From Hugenholtzia roseola DSM 9546 (GTDB taxonomy: Bacteria > Bacteroidota > Bacteroidia > Cytophagales > Bernardetiaceae): a stretch of DNA of 64,000 bases. Under the pieces are notes generated by a model. It searched no databases and was not told the origin of the DNA. It saw nothing but the letters and a program-made list of their open reading frames with translations. This document shows positions 26,476 to 35,600 of this stretch, in pieces. Every line of letters starts with the position of its first letter. The stretch's first letter is position 1. The stretch lies in the NCBI RefSeq assembly GCF_000422585.1, contig NZ_AUGI01000033.1, forward strand, positions 1 to 64,000, read 5' to 3'. The position numbers and the translations under genes are program-made.

Positions 26476-26688
26476 AACAAAATAGAGCGAAATAAGGATA
26501 GAAAGAAAGCGCGTAGGCTACCGAAAAAGAGGACAAAAGCCGCTTAGAAGCCTGCTCGGTGGTGTTTTTTGTTTTAAGATACGAAAAGCCGCTTTTTTTT
26601 GAGTTTGATATCGATAAACTGCTTATATTTACAGTCTATTGCAGCCAAAAATCCGATAAAAGAAATTCGACAAAAAATTCGCCCGCGC

Positions 26689-26991
26689 ATGTCAGACCTC
26701 AAACACCTCTTTCAGAAGTACATCAACAACTTTTACTTTTGGTTCACCTTCGCCTTTCTCATCTGGATTATGTTTTTAGATGGCAACGACCTCATCAATC
26801 GCTTTCAGATGCAAAGCAAGCTCGTCGAGTTGGAGGAAGAACGGACTTTTTACCTCAAACAAATAGAGCAAATCAAGGCACAGGAACGCGCCTTAGAGAT
26901 TCGTACCGACAACTTAGAGAAATTTGCACGTGAGCAATATTTGATGAAAAGAGAAGGCGAGGAGATTTTTATCATCGAAAAAGCCCAATAA
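26689..26991 (+). CDS. DivIC/FtsB-type septum formation initiator
   Basis: About 100 residues from the Met at 26689. The layout is a short cytoplasmic tail, one membrane helix (FYFWFTFAFLIWIMFL), and a periplasmic coiled coil (LVELEEERTFYLKQIEQIKAQERALEI) ending in LEKFAREQYLMKREGEEIFII, the FtsB/DivIC C-terminal motif. These proteins form the FtsQLB cell-division complex. An in-frame Met at 26599 would add a 30-residue tail and is unlikely. It is followed 49 bases later by pyrR on the same strand. Confidence 0.85.
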   Translation: MSDLKHLFQKYINNFYFWFTFAFLIWIMFLDGNDLINRFQMQSKLVELEEERTFYLKQIEQIKAQERALEIRTDNLEKFAREQYLMKREGEEIFIIEKAQ

Positions 26992-27040
26992 AGCCTTTCC
27001 AAAAGCGATATTTATTTTCTTTACCCTATAAAAACCGACT

Positions 27041-27589
27041 ATGTTGGAACGTTTGCTACTTTCCGAAAACCGTTTAGAACTCACCATTAGCCGTTTGTGT
27101 CAGGAAATTCTTGAGCAGCAGGAAAGCGAAATAGAGGATACTGTCCTTATTGGCTTACAACCCAAAGGGGTCTTTTTTGCCTCTCGCCTGCAAGCGAAGT
27201 TGGCGCAATTTTCGGGCAAGGTGCTTCCCTTTGGCAGATTAGATGTAACTTTTTATCGCGACGATTTCAGGCGCAGAGAATCGCCCTTAAAGGCAAATAG
27301 TACCGAAATTGATTTTATCATAGAAAATAAAAACGTCCTTCTTATAGATGATGTCCTCTACACAGGCAGAAGCGTGAGTGCCGCTTTGAGTGCCATGACC
27401 GCCTTCGGACGACCGCGCAAAGTGGATTTGCTGGTGCTAATAGATAGGAAATACAGCCGCGATTTGCCCATCGAGCCACATTACGTAGGGCTTTCCGTCA
27501 ATACGATACAATCGCAACGCATCAAGGCGCAGTGGCGCGAATTAGGCTCTACACAAGACGAAATTTGGCTTGTCAGCAACGAATTTTAA
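27041..27589 (+). CDS. pyrR: PyrR bifunctional protein (pyr regulator/uracil phosphoribosyltransferase-like)
   Basis: 182 residues of the phosphoribosyltransferase fold. The PRPP-binding loop is VLLIDDVLYTGRS (99-111), with the PyrR signatures LIGLQPKGVFFASRL and LPFGRLDVTFYRDDF. In Bacteroidota PyrR often lacks an attenuator target and may act as an enzyme; none is seen upstream here. The C-terminal VGLSVNTIQSQRIKAQW is typical. It is short-spaced behind the division protein gene, suggesting cotranscription. The 779 bases after it hold only mobile repeats. Confidence 0.9.
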   Translation: MLERLLLSENRLELTISRLCQEILEQQESEIEDTVLIGLQPKGVFFASRLQAKLAQFSGKVLPFGRLDVTFYRDDFRRRESPLKANSTEIDFIIENKNVLLIDDVLYTGRSVSAALSAMTAFGRPRKVDLLVLIDRKYSRDLPIEPHYVGLSVNTIQSQRIKAQWRELGSTQDEIWLVSNEF

Positions 27590-27708
27590 GCGCAGAATTG
27601 GGCAGGGACGCAACTTTTGTGGAAGGCAGGAAATTTATTGTTGGCAGAAGGCGCAAAGGGTTAGATTTTTGTAGCCTTTTTTGTTGAAAGAGAAACCTGC
27701 TGAACCCC

Positions 27709-27893
27709 CACCCTGCCCCAGTAATGTTAAGTTCTGTAAAAACCTTGTTTTGTCAAATTAGAAACGAAATAAAATTTGGACTTAAACCCTAAGGGTCTTG
27801 AAGACCCTTAGGGTTTGGGGCATAGGAAAAGGCAATGCCTTGTCCCTACATTTGAATCTAATTTTTAGAATTTAACATCACTGCACCCTGCCC
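27709..27893 (+). mobile_element. Intact MITE copy A with 10-bp target duplication
   Basis: The element at 27719-27883 (165 bp) begins CAGTAATGTTAAGTTCTG and ends in the imperfect inverse AGAATTTAACATCACTG. It is bracketed by the identical 10-mers CACCCTGCCC (27709-27718 and 27884-27893), a target-site duplication. Inside are a perfect 16-bp-arm hairpin (27784-27816) and a GGAAAAGGC...GCCTTGTCC palindrome. It has no room for a gene, so it is non-autonomous. Confidence 0.85.
27784..27816. terminator. Perfect 16-bp-arm hairpin inside MITE copy A
   Basis: AAACCCTAAGGGTCTT, one central G, then AAGACCCTTAGGGTTT, a perfect inverted repeat. Identical copies lie at 28063-28095 and 36827-36859, each inside a MITE-related sequence. 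It could act as a bidirectional transcription stop. Confidence 0.7.
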
Positions 27894-27923
27894 TCCCCCC
27901 ATTATGAGAGGGTTCAAAATACA

Positions 27924-27959
27924 AATCATTTTTTTTGCATAAATGCAAAAAAAATGATT
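27924..27959. repeat. Hairpin repeat (family B), copy 2
   Basis: AATCATTTTTTTTGCAT (27924-27940), AA, then ATGCAAAAAAAATGATT (27943-27959): a perfect 17-bp stem. The flanks (AGAGGGTTCAAAATAC... and ...ATCAAAGCCCCGCC) match those of copy 1 at the window start. Confidence 0.75.
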
Positions 27960-27985
27960 CCGAATCAAAGCCCCGCCATATAGGG

Positions 27986-28129
27986 CAGTGATGTTAAGTT
28001 CTGTAAAAAGTCTTGCTTTATTACAGTTTTTTCAAATTTGACACGAAATGAAATTTGGACTTAAACCCTAAGGGTCTTGAAGACCCTTAGGGTTTGGGGC
28101 ATAGGACAAGGCAGTGCCTTATCCCTACC
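27986..28129 (+). mobile_element. MITE copy B, right end missing
   Basis: Starts CAGTGATGTTAAGTTCTG and matches copy A through the perfect hairpin (28063-28095) and the GGACAAGGCAGTGCCTTATCC palindrome, then stops without the right terminal repeat. It follows the family-B hairpin directly. The remaining 28130-28368 is AT-rich spacer with no clear gene. Confidence 0.7.
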
Positions 28130-28368
28130 CTTAGCGGCTACTTTCGCCTTTTACCCTAAAAGGGGCGCAAAAAAATAAGGGGCGCAGTGTTTCTTTGATA
28201 AAAAAAGTTTATCTTGCTGCCCAATTCAATCACACACAAGGGCATCGATTTTAGACGGTGCTGCAAAAAGATAAGGTAGAGTTTGGCAAAGGCTCTTTTC
28301 CTATCTTTTTTACCTTTCTGAATCTGAACTTTCTTGACTTTCCTTCTCCTTGACTTTCCTTCTCGACC

Positions 28369-31300
28369 TTGCTTTTTCAACCCTACTATGTCTTGCTCAA
28401 AAACTTAGCCCTAAACCTTCCTATGTGGCATATTGCAAACGTAAGATGGCAAATTTTTGTATCTTTTTTTTCGGATAGGCAGCACTTTTTCCTGACCACT
28501 TTTCTCCAAACGGCACTTCTTTGCTGCTGGGGGCTTTCTTTCTTTTGCCCTATCCTGCCCTTATCTGCGCAAAGCAAAACTGTATGGATAGACCGCCTTT
28601 CTGCCGCACAGGGGCTTTCAAACAACACCATAACGGCTTTTTTGCAAGACGAAAAAGGCTTCCTTTGGGTAGGCACAGAGGACGGACTAAACCGTTGGGA
28701 CGGCAAAAAATTTCAGGTCTTCAAAACCAAAGAGGGGTTGGCAGATAACCACGTCCAAGCCCTTGCCCTGCTTGCAGACGGACGCTTGCTTATCGGTACA
28801 AAAAAGGGCGGCTTTCAAATCTATGACCCAAAAAAGTTGCAATTCAAAACCTTTTCACACCAAAAAGGAATAGCCAACGGACTTTCTGATAACAACGTCC
28901 GCGCCTTTGCACAAGATTCAAAAGGCAGAATTTGGATTGCTACCCAAAACGGACTTAACTTATATGACCCCAAAAGTGAAGCCTTCCAACACTTTTTTCA
29001 CCAAGAAAATGACCAAAACACAATCTCTGCCAACGAAATTTCAGCCCTCGCCTTTGATGCCGAAGGGTGGCTCTGGATTGGTACGAATCAGAATGGCTTA
29101 GACCGCTACAATCCCGAATCGGGAGCTTTTGCGCACTATCGCCCTGCCTTGTATGGGCAGGCAGATGCCCCTGATAGCGAGCATATTACGCAACTTGTCT
29201 GCACACCCCAAGCCGTATGGGTAGGGACAGCCTATGGCGGATTGAGCCGCTTCGATATGAAGCACAAGCGTTTTGGCGAGCAGGGCGATTTTGAAAAAAT
29301 CTTAGCCCCGTTCAAATCGCAGACCATCACCCAACTTTTTGAGGCAAGCCCCTTTTTAGCGATTGGCACAGCCGAAAAAGGACTTTGGCTTTACAACCAT
29401 CAAACCCAAAAGCTAACACAAGTCATTCAACAGTCGGCACAACAAAATTATAGCTTAGACAACGAAAAAATAACGGCTCTCTACAAAGACCGAACAGGAA
29501 CTTGGTGGGTCGGGCTTTTTGCCGAAGGTATTAGCAAATTCAACCCCCTACGCGAAAAATTTAAAACCTACCGCCAAAACCCCGACGACGCACAAAGCCT
29601 GCCCGATAATCGCGTTACAAGCATTTGTCAAGATGATGATGCCCTTTGGGTTGCGACGCTCAATGGTGGCGTGAGTATCCTGCCTTTGGAAAATGCCGAA
29701 GCAGGACACTTTATCAATTTTGCCGACCGAAGTACGTATGGAAAACCTCAAAGCGACGAGGCACGACAACAAGAAGGCAAGAAAGTTTGGAAAATTTATC
29801 AAGACTCGAAGGGAAATCTTTGGTTAGGGACAAGTGCAGGATTGGAAAAGTACAATTATCTAAAAAAAGTATTTGAAAGAATAAACAATTCGGACACGCT
29901 TTCTATCAAAGATTTAGTAGAAGATAGCGAAGGAACACTCTGGCTCGCTACCTACAAAAACGGACTTATCGGCTACAATCCAAACCAAAAAACGACAAGG
30001 GCTTATACGCACAACCCAAGCCAAAACAATTCTATTTCGCACAACCATGTCCGCTGCCTATTGCTTGATGAATTGGGCAACCTTTGGGTAGGAACAGACT
30101 ACGGACTCAATTTTTTTGACAAAGCACAAGAACGCTTTACACGCTATTTTCACGATGCCAATCAGAGTAGCTCTTTGAGCAACAACGACATCCTGACCCT
30201 AAGCAAAGACGACAAAGGACAACTTTGGATAGGTACGGCACACGGACTTAATCTTTTTGATGAAACCAAAGGCGAATTTGTAAGCTATTTAGAAAATGAA
30301 AACCTGCCCAATGCGACTATCAACGGCATCTTAACTGACCGCTACAACCGCCTTTGGCTTAGTACCAATCAGGGGCTTTCTTGTTTCGACCCAAGCCGCC
30401 AAACCTTTCAACACTACGACCAACACGACGGCTTACAACCCAACGAATTTATACCCAACGCCGCTCACCAAAACGAAAAAGGCGAAATGTTTTTCGGTGG
30501 AATCGGGGGTTTGAATTTCTTTCACCCCGATAGTTTATTGCACAACCGCCAAATTCCGCCCATTGTCATTACCGATTTTCTGCTTTTTAATCAGTCTTTA
30601 AATGGTACAAAAAAGAGCGATTGGCTGGCACAAAGCATTACTTATACCCAAAAAATAGAGCTGCCGCAGGAAGAAGCGCGTGTCTTTTCCATAGAATTTG
30701 CCGCCCTTGACTTTACCCTGCCCGAACGCAACCAATATGCCTACAAATTAGAAGGTTTTGATACCGAATGGCAATATACAGATGCCAATCGCAATGTCGT
30801 TACCTACACCAACTTGCCTGCACGCGAGTATGTTTTTTTGGTAAAAGCCGCCAATGCCGACGGCACTTGGAACGAAACGCCTACCCAACTTGTCATTGTG
30901 CTTACGCCTCCTTTTTGGCAGTTGCGTTGGGTGCAAATTTTAGCCTTAGTGAGCTTTTTGGCGATTGCCTACGGTGGCTACCGCCTGCGCGTTTATCGCA
31001 TAGAACAGCAAAAGATGCGCTTGGAGCGATTGATAGAGGAACGTACAGACGAATTGGCACAGTCGAATCGCCTTTTAGCGGCACAAAAAGATGACATCTT
31101 ACAAAAAAATAACGTGCTGGAAAATCAGGCTTTGGAAATCAAGCAACAGCGCGACCAAATCAGCAGCCAAAATGAAATTCTGCAAGAGGCGAACTCTGCC
31201 ATTCAACAAGCCTATGAAAACATCAAGATTTTGAGCAAGGCAGGGCAGCGCATTACCGCCATCTTAGACCTAAACGAGCTTATCACAACGGTCTATGAAC

Positions 31301-32523
31301 TTATCAGTGCCATCGTGCCGACGGAAGGCTTTGGCTTAGGGCTTTACAATGAAAACTTAGGGCGATTAGAATTTTCACATTTTGTAGAAAAAGGCGTAGT
31401 CTTGCCTTTTCATAGCGAACATCTACGCGAGGAGCATTTGCTTTCTGTGATTTGTTTTTCTAAAAATCAGGAAATTTTTATCAATGATTTAGACCACGAG
31501 TATCAAAATTATAGCCCTTTGAAGCCAGAATCGAAGGCAGGCGAATTGGCACGTGCCTTTTTGTATGTGCCACTTATTTCCGAAGGGCATACCATTGGCG
31601 TTATTACGGTGCAATCTTTTCGTCCGCAGGTCTATACGCCTGAACATCAGGCGATTTTGCGCTCTATGGCGACTTATACTTCCATTGCCCTTAGCAACGC
31701 AAAAGCCTTCCGCACGATAGAGGTAAAGAATAGAAACATTACCGACAGTATTCGCTATGCCCTTACGATTCAACAAGCAATGCTCCCTTCTGCCGAGCGC
31801 ATTAAACAAGTCTTTGCCGAACATTTTGTCTTGTTTAAGCCCCAAGCGATTGTGTCAGGCGATTTCTATTGGCTTGAAGAGGTAGAAGGTAAGATTTTTG
31901 TAGCATTGGTAGATTGCACAGGACATGGCGTTCCCGGTGGTTTTATGTCTATGGTAGGAAAGTCGCTTTTGAGCGAAATTGTAGTGGCGCGAAAGGTATA
32001 TGCCCCTGCCCAAATTTTGGAAGAGCTACACCAGCGCACGCGCGAATCTTTACGACAAGACCAATCCGCCAACGACGACGGCATGGACATTGCCCTTTGT
32101 TTATTAGAAAAATCAGCGACAAGCGGCTACTGGAAACTGACCTTTGCAGGTGCAAAACGCCCACTCTACTACGTGCAGAGGCAGGAAAATAAAAAACCTT
32201 CTGAACTTGTTTTAGAAGAACTCAAAGGCGATAGGCGGTCTATTGGTGGTAGGAAGCGATTAGAAAACAATCCGTTTCATAATCAGGAGCTACTGCTGCC
32301 TGCACACACACAACTCTATCTCTGTTCCGACGGCTTTGCCGACCAGACCAACACCAGCCGCCAAAAAATAGGCTCTTGGAAATTAAAGCAACTTTTGGCA
32401 GCCCATGCCCATCTACCCTTAGAGGTGCAGCGGCTCAAATTGGTGCATCAATTAGAACAACATCAGGGCGAGGCTACACAATTAGATGACATTACCGTTT
32501 TAGGGCTAAAACTTCCTTCCTAA
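28369..32523 (+). CDS. Beta-propeller sensor with GAF and SpoIIE/PP2C phosphatase domains
   Basis: 1384-residue envelope-spanning signalling protein. A signal peptide or membrane helix ends near PILPLSAQS (residue 68). Residues 70-740 hold about fourteen reg_prop repeats (for example FLWVGTEDGLNRWD, RIWIATQNGLNLYD), forming periplasmic propellers. A Y_Y_Y domain follows (790-847, ending LTPPFWQ), one membrane helix (848-872), a coiled coil, a GAF domain (about 957-1113), and a PP2C/SpoIIE domain from 1140. Phosphatase motifs DCTGHGVPGGFMS, DGMDIALCLL, CSDGFADQ and the final DDIT are all present. It lacks a kinase and a receiver domain, so it probably dephosphorylates a cytoplasmic partner such as an anti-sigma antagonist. 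The Met at 28423 is an alternative start. A paralogue follows. Confidence 0.9.
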   Translation: MLFQPYYVLLKNLALNLPMWHIANVRWQIFVSFFSDRQHFFLTTFLQTALLCCWGLSFFCPILPLSAQSKTVWIDRLSAAQGLSNNTITAFLQDEKGFLWVGTEDGLNRWDGKKFQVFKTKEGLADNHVQALALLADGRLLIGTKKGGFQIYDPKKLQFKTFSHQKGIANGLSDNNVRAFAQDSKGRIWIATQNGLNLYDPKSEAFQHFFHQENDQNTISANEISALAFDAEGWLWIGTNQNGLDRYNPESGAFAHYRPALYGQADAPDSEHITQLVCTPQAVWVGTAYGGLSRFDMKHKRFGEQGDFEKILAPFKSQTITQLFEASPFLAIGTAEKGLWLYNHQTQKLTQVIQQSAQQNYSLDNEKITALYKDRTGTWWVGLFAEGISKFNPLREKFKTYRQNPDDAQSLPDNRVTSICQDDDALWVATLNGGVSILPLENAEAGHFINFADRSTYGKPQSDEARQQEGKKVWKIYQDSKGNLWLGTSAGLEKYNYLKKVFERINNSDTLSIKDLVEDSEGTLWLATYKNGLIGYNPNQKTTRAYTHNPSQNNSISHNHVRCLLLDELGNLWVGTDYGLNFFDKAQERFTRYFHDANQSSSLSNNDILTLSKDDKGQLWIGTAHGLNLFDETKGEFVSYLENENLPNATINGILTDRYNRLWLSTNQGLSCFDPSRQTFQHYDQHDGLQPNEFIPNAAHQNEKGEMFFGGIGGLNFFHPDSLLHNRQIPPIVITDFLLFNQSLNGTKKSDWLAQSITYTQKIELPQEEARVFSIEFAALDFTLPERNQYAYKLEGFDTEWQYTDANRNVVTYTNLPAREYVFLVKAANADGTWNETPTQLVIVLTPPFWQLRWVQILALVSFLAIAYGGYRLRVYRIEQQKMRLERLIEERTDELAQSNRLLAAQKDDILQKNNVLENQALEIKQQRDQISSQNEILQEANSAIQQAYENIKILSKAGQRITAILDLNELITTVYELISAIVPTEGFGLGLYNENLGRLEFSHFVEKGVVLPFHSEHLREEHLLSVICFSKNQEIFINDLDHEYQNYSPLKPESKAGELARAFLYVPLISEGHTIGVITVQSFRPQVYTPEHQAILRSMATYTSIALSNAKAFRTIEVKNRNITDSIRYALTIQQAMLPSAERIKQVFAEHFVLFKPQAIVSGDFYWLEEVEGKIFVALVDCTGHGVPGGFMSMVGKSLLSEIVVARKVYAPAQILEELHQRTRESLRQDQSANDDGMDIALCLLEKSATSGYWKLTFAGAKRPLYYVQRQENKKPSELVLEELKGDRRSIGGRKRLENNPFHNQELLLPAHTQLYLCSDGFADQTNTSRQKIGSWKLKQLLAAHAHLPLEVQRLKLVHQLEQHQGEATQLDDITVLGLKLPS

Positions 32524-32650
32524 TCATTATCAGACACAGAAAAACTTTGTGCTTTTATCTGTTTTGCCTGCTGCGCCAGACCGCTTTGGTTTTTTAGAGG
32601 CAAAAACAGAAAGACGGCTTCCCACACTCACTCCTGCTTTTTATTAAAAA

Positions 32651-35600
32651 ATGAAATCAAATTATAGTCCAACAAGATTTTTTCATACCCTTCTTATCTC
32701 AAAAACAGCATTTTTTAGAAACTTCTTAGACCCAAGAAAAAAAATAGGATTTTTTATAGCTACATTTGTCCTTAGTCTTAGTGTTTTTCCTATTTTGGCA
32801 CAAAAGACCCAAAAAATACCCTTAGTGCCGCTCTCCGTAGAAAGTGGTCTTTCCCAAGCTACCGTAACTTCCCTCTTTCAAGATAAGTATGGCTTGCTTT
32901 GGTTAGGCACACAAGACGGACTCAACCGCTATGATGCCTATACTTTCAAAATCTATCGCCACATTCGGAACGATTCTACCAGCCTGCCCGAAAAATTTAT
33001 TACGGCACTCTACGAAACAAAGGCGGGCGAACTTTGGGTAGGCACGCCTGTGGGTTTTTCGGTTTTTGATAGGAATTTTGATAACTTCAAAAACTACTAT
33101 CGCAATCCAAGAGCCAAACAAACACTTTCGAGTGGTTACGTAACGGCTTTTGCAGAAAATAGAACAGGCGAATGGCTTTGGATAGGCACAGATGGCGGCT
33201 TGAACCGCTTTCGCCTTTCTGACAAAGAAAACCCCACTGCGCCGATTGAGGAAATTAAGCTACCCAAAATAAAAAATAAGGGTGAAAAACCTTTGCACCA
33301 CTACGTCAATCGCCTTTTTGTAGATAGAAAAGGACTCATTTGGGTAGGTACGCAAGAAGGACTTTTTTCTTATGATGAGCAAAAAAACAAATTCACGCAT
33401 TACGGCAGCGATTCTACCCTGCAAAATAGGTTTATTCCCAACGATTTCATCACAGGCTTTACAGAAGATACCTACGGCTCGCTTTGGATTGCTACCCAAG
33501 GCGGCTTATTGCGCTATGACCGCCTTTCAGACAAGTTTTTGCCCATTCGCTACACCTGCTCAGAAGCCGATTTCGAACAAAAACGCAACCAAATCCATGC
33601 CTTAGCCGCCGACAAAAAAGGCTATCTCTGGCTTGCTACCGAAGGCGGACTTTCGCGCTTTTCTACGGCAAGTTATGGCTTTGAACACTACCGTTTTGAT
33701 AAGAAAAATCAAGAAGGCACGCTCTCGATTTATGTAGATAGGTCGGGGATTATTTGGGTAGGAACAAAAGAAGGGGGCGTTTTGAAAATCAATATTGCGG
33801 CACAACATTTTAAAAACCTCCGCCATGATACAGGCACCAGTAATAGCCTCTCGCATGATGCCGTTTGGTCTATCAAAGAAAGTCCCGAACACAATATTTT
33901 TATCGGACACAATGTCGGCATCGATAAGATGGAGCGCGACTCTATTGCGGATTATAGAAAGCTAATTGGCGAGGTCAAATACGCGCTCGCTTTGGGTTTT
34001 GTGTCGGAATACAACATTTTGATTGGCTCGGCAGAGGGTTTGTATCAATACGAATTGGACATAGAGGGCAAACTCATCTACGGCATGCGCTACTTAAACG
34101 ACAAGGAAGATTCCTATTCTATTAGCCACAATTTAATCAATGCCATCTACAAAGACCGCTATAATATTTGGTGGGTAGGAACGGCAAAAGGACTAAATCG
34201 CGTCTATTTAGACTCTTTGGGCTATATTTCGGGCTTCAAACGCTACAATGCAATTTCGGGTAATGCAAATTGGCTGCAAAATGATTTTATTTCGCATCTG
34301 AAAGAAGATAAAAAAGGAAACCTTTGGATTAGCACCCATGCAGGCTTGTATCGCGCAGGGCGGAATAGCGCGGGCGACATCGTGAGTTTTGAAGCCTTTA
34401 TCCAACCCCTTCAAAATGGCATGGCTACCAATCAGGATAACGAAATCAATAGCTTTACAGAAGACAAAGACGGCAACTTTTGGCTCGCTACCAAAACAGG
34501 GCTTATTCTTTTCAACCCCAAACAAAAAACCTTTACACACTTAGGCGATAAGTTTGAGGCGGCAAACTACTTTATGTATGGCATCTTGGAAGGCAACGAC
34601 AACGCACTTTGGGCAAGCAGCAACAACGGCATTATTCGCTACCTGCCCCAAGATAGCACCATTTTGGTCTATAATGTAGAAGATGGATTGCAAGGAAATG
34701 AGTTTAATTCTGGCTCTTTTTTTAAAGATAGCAAGGGAATTTTGTACTTTGGCGGTGTAAATGGACTTACCTATTTTCACCCTGATAGCATTTCTGCCAA
34801 TACCTATCACCCCCCACTGATACTGACCGACTTTAAAATCTTCAACAAATCGGTGGAAGTACAAAGTCCAGCCAATCCAGATAGTCCGCTGCTGACGCAC
34901 ATCGGCGAAACACGCGAAATCGAGCTTTCCTATCAAGATAAGATTTTTACGATAGAATTTGCTGCCTTGGGCTATCACAACCCCAAAAAGACGCGCTACC
35001 GCTACAAATTAGAAGGCTTTGAAGAAGAATGGAACGAAGTAGGCAATCGCCGTTTTGCCACTTATAGCAACCTGCCCGCAGGGACTTACATCTTTAAGGT
35101 TCGCGCCGCCAATGCCGATGATGTGTGGAATGAAATAGGCGCAGACCTGACGATTATCATTTCACCTCCTTTTTGGCGTACCACTTGGTTTTGGGTTTTG
35201 GTTTCGGTAACAGTCATTTCGAGTACTGCCCTCTTTTTCCACCAGCGCAACGCCTATCTAAAAAAGCAAAATGCCACTTTGAAAGCGACCGTAGATGCAG
35301 CAACTTTACAGTTAAATCAAAGCAATGAAGAATTGAAGGCGCAAAATGAAACCATTAAAAAGAATAACCAAAATTTAGAAATTCTCAATAAAATGGGTAG
35401 GCAAATTGCAGCCGAACTCGAGCTTGATGCCCTTATCAATGTAGTACAAGAAAACCTACAGACCTTGATGCCCGCTGATAGCATCGGTATCGCCATTTAT
35501 GACCCTGATAACAAACTGCTTGTGTTTCCCAACTCTGTAGAAGCGGGCAGATTGCTACCTGCCCATAGCGTCCATGTGCAGGAAGAGGAATTGGCGGCAT

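Noticed and set aside
26559-26933. 124-codon plus-strand frame overlapping the DivIC-like gene
   Set aside because: Different frame from the DivIC-like protein, which has a membrane helix and coiled coil; this frame has none.
27590-28368. Hidden coding gene among the repeats after pyrR
   Set aside because: The minus-strand frame at 28156-28380 is Lys-rich with no motif and overlaps repeats; the stretch is explained by MITEs and hairpins.
34541-34978. 145-codon antisense frame inside the propeller gene
   Set aside because: No motif and no start context; repeated propeller codons (for example GGN TGG) produce long antisense frames.
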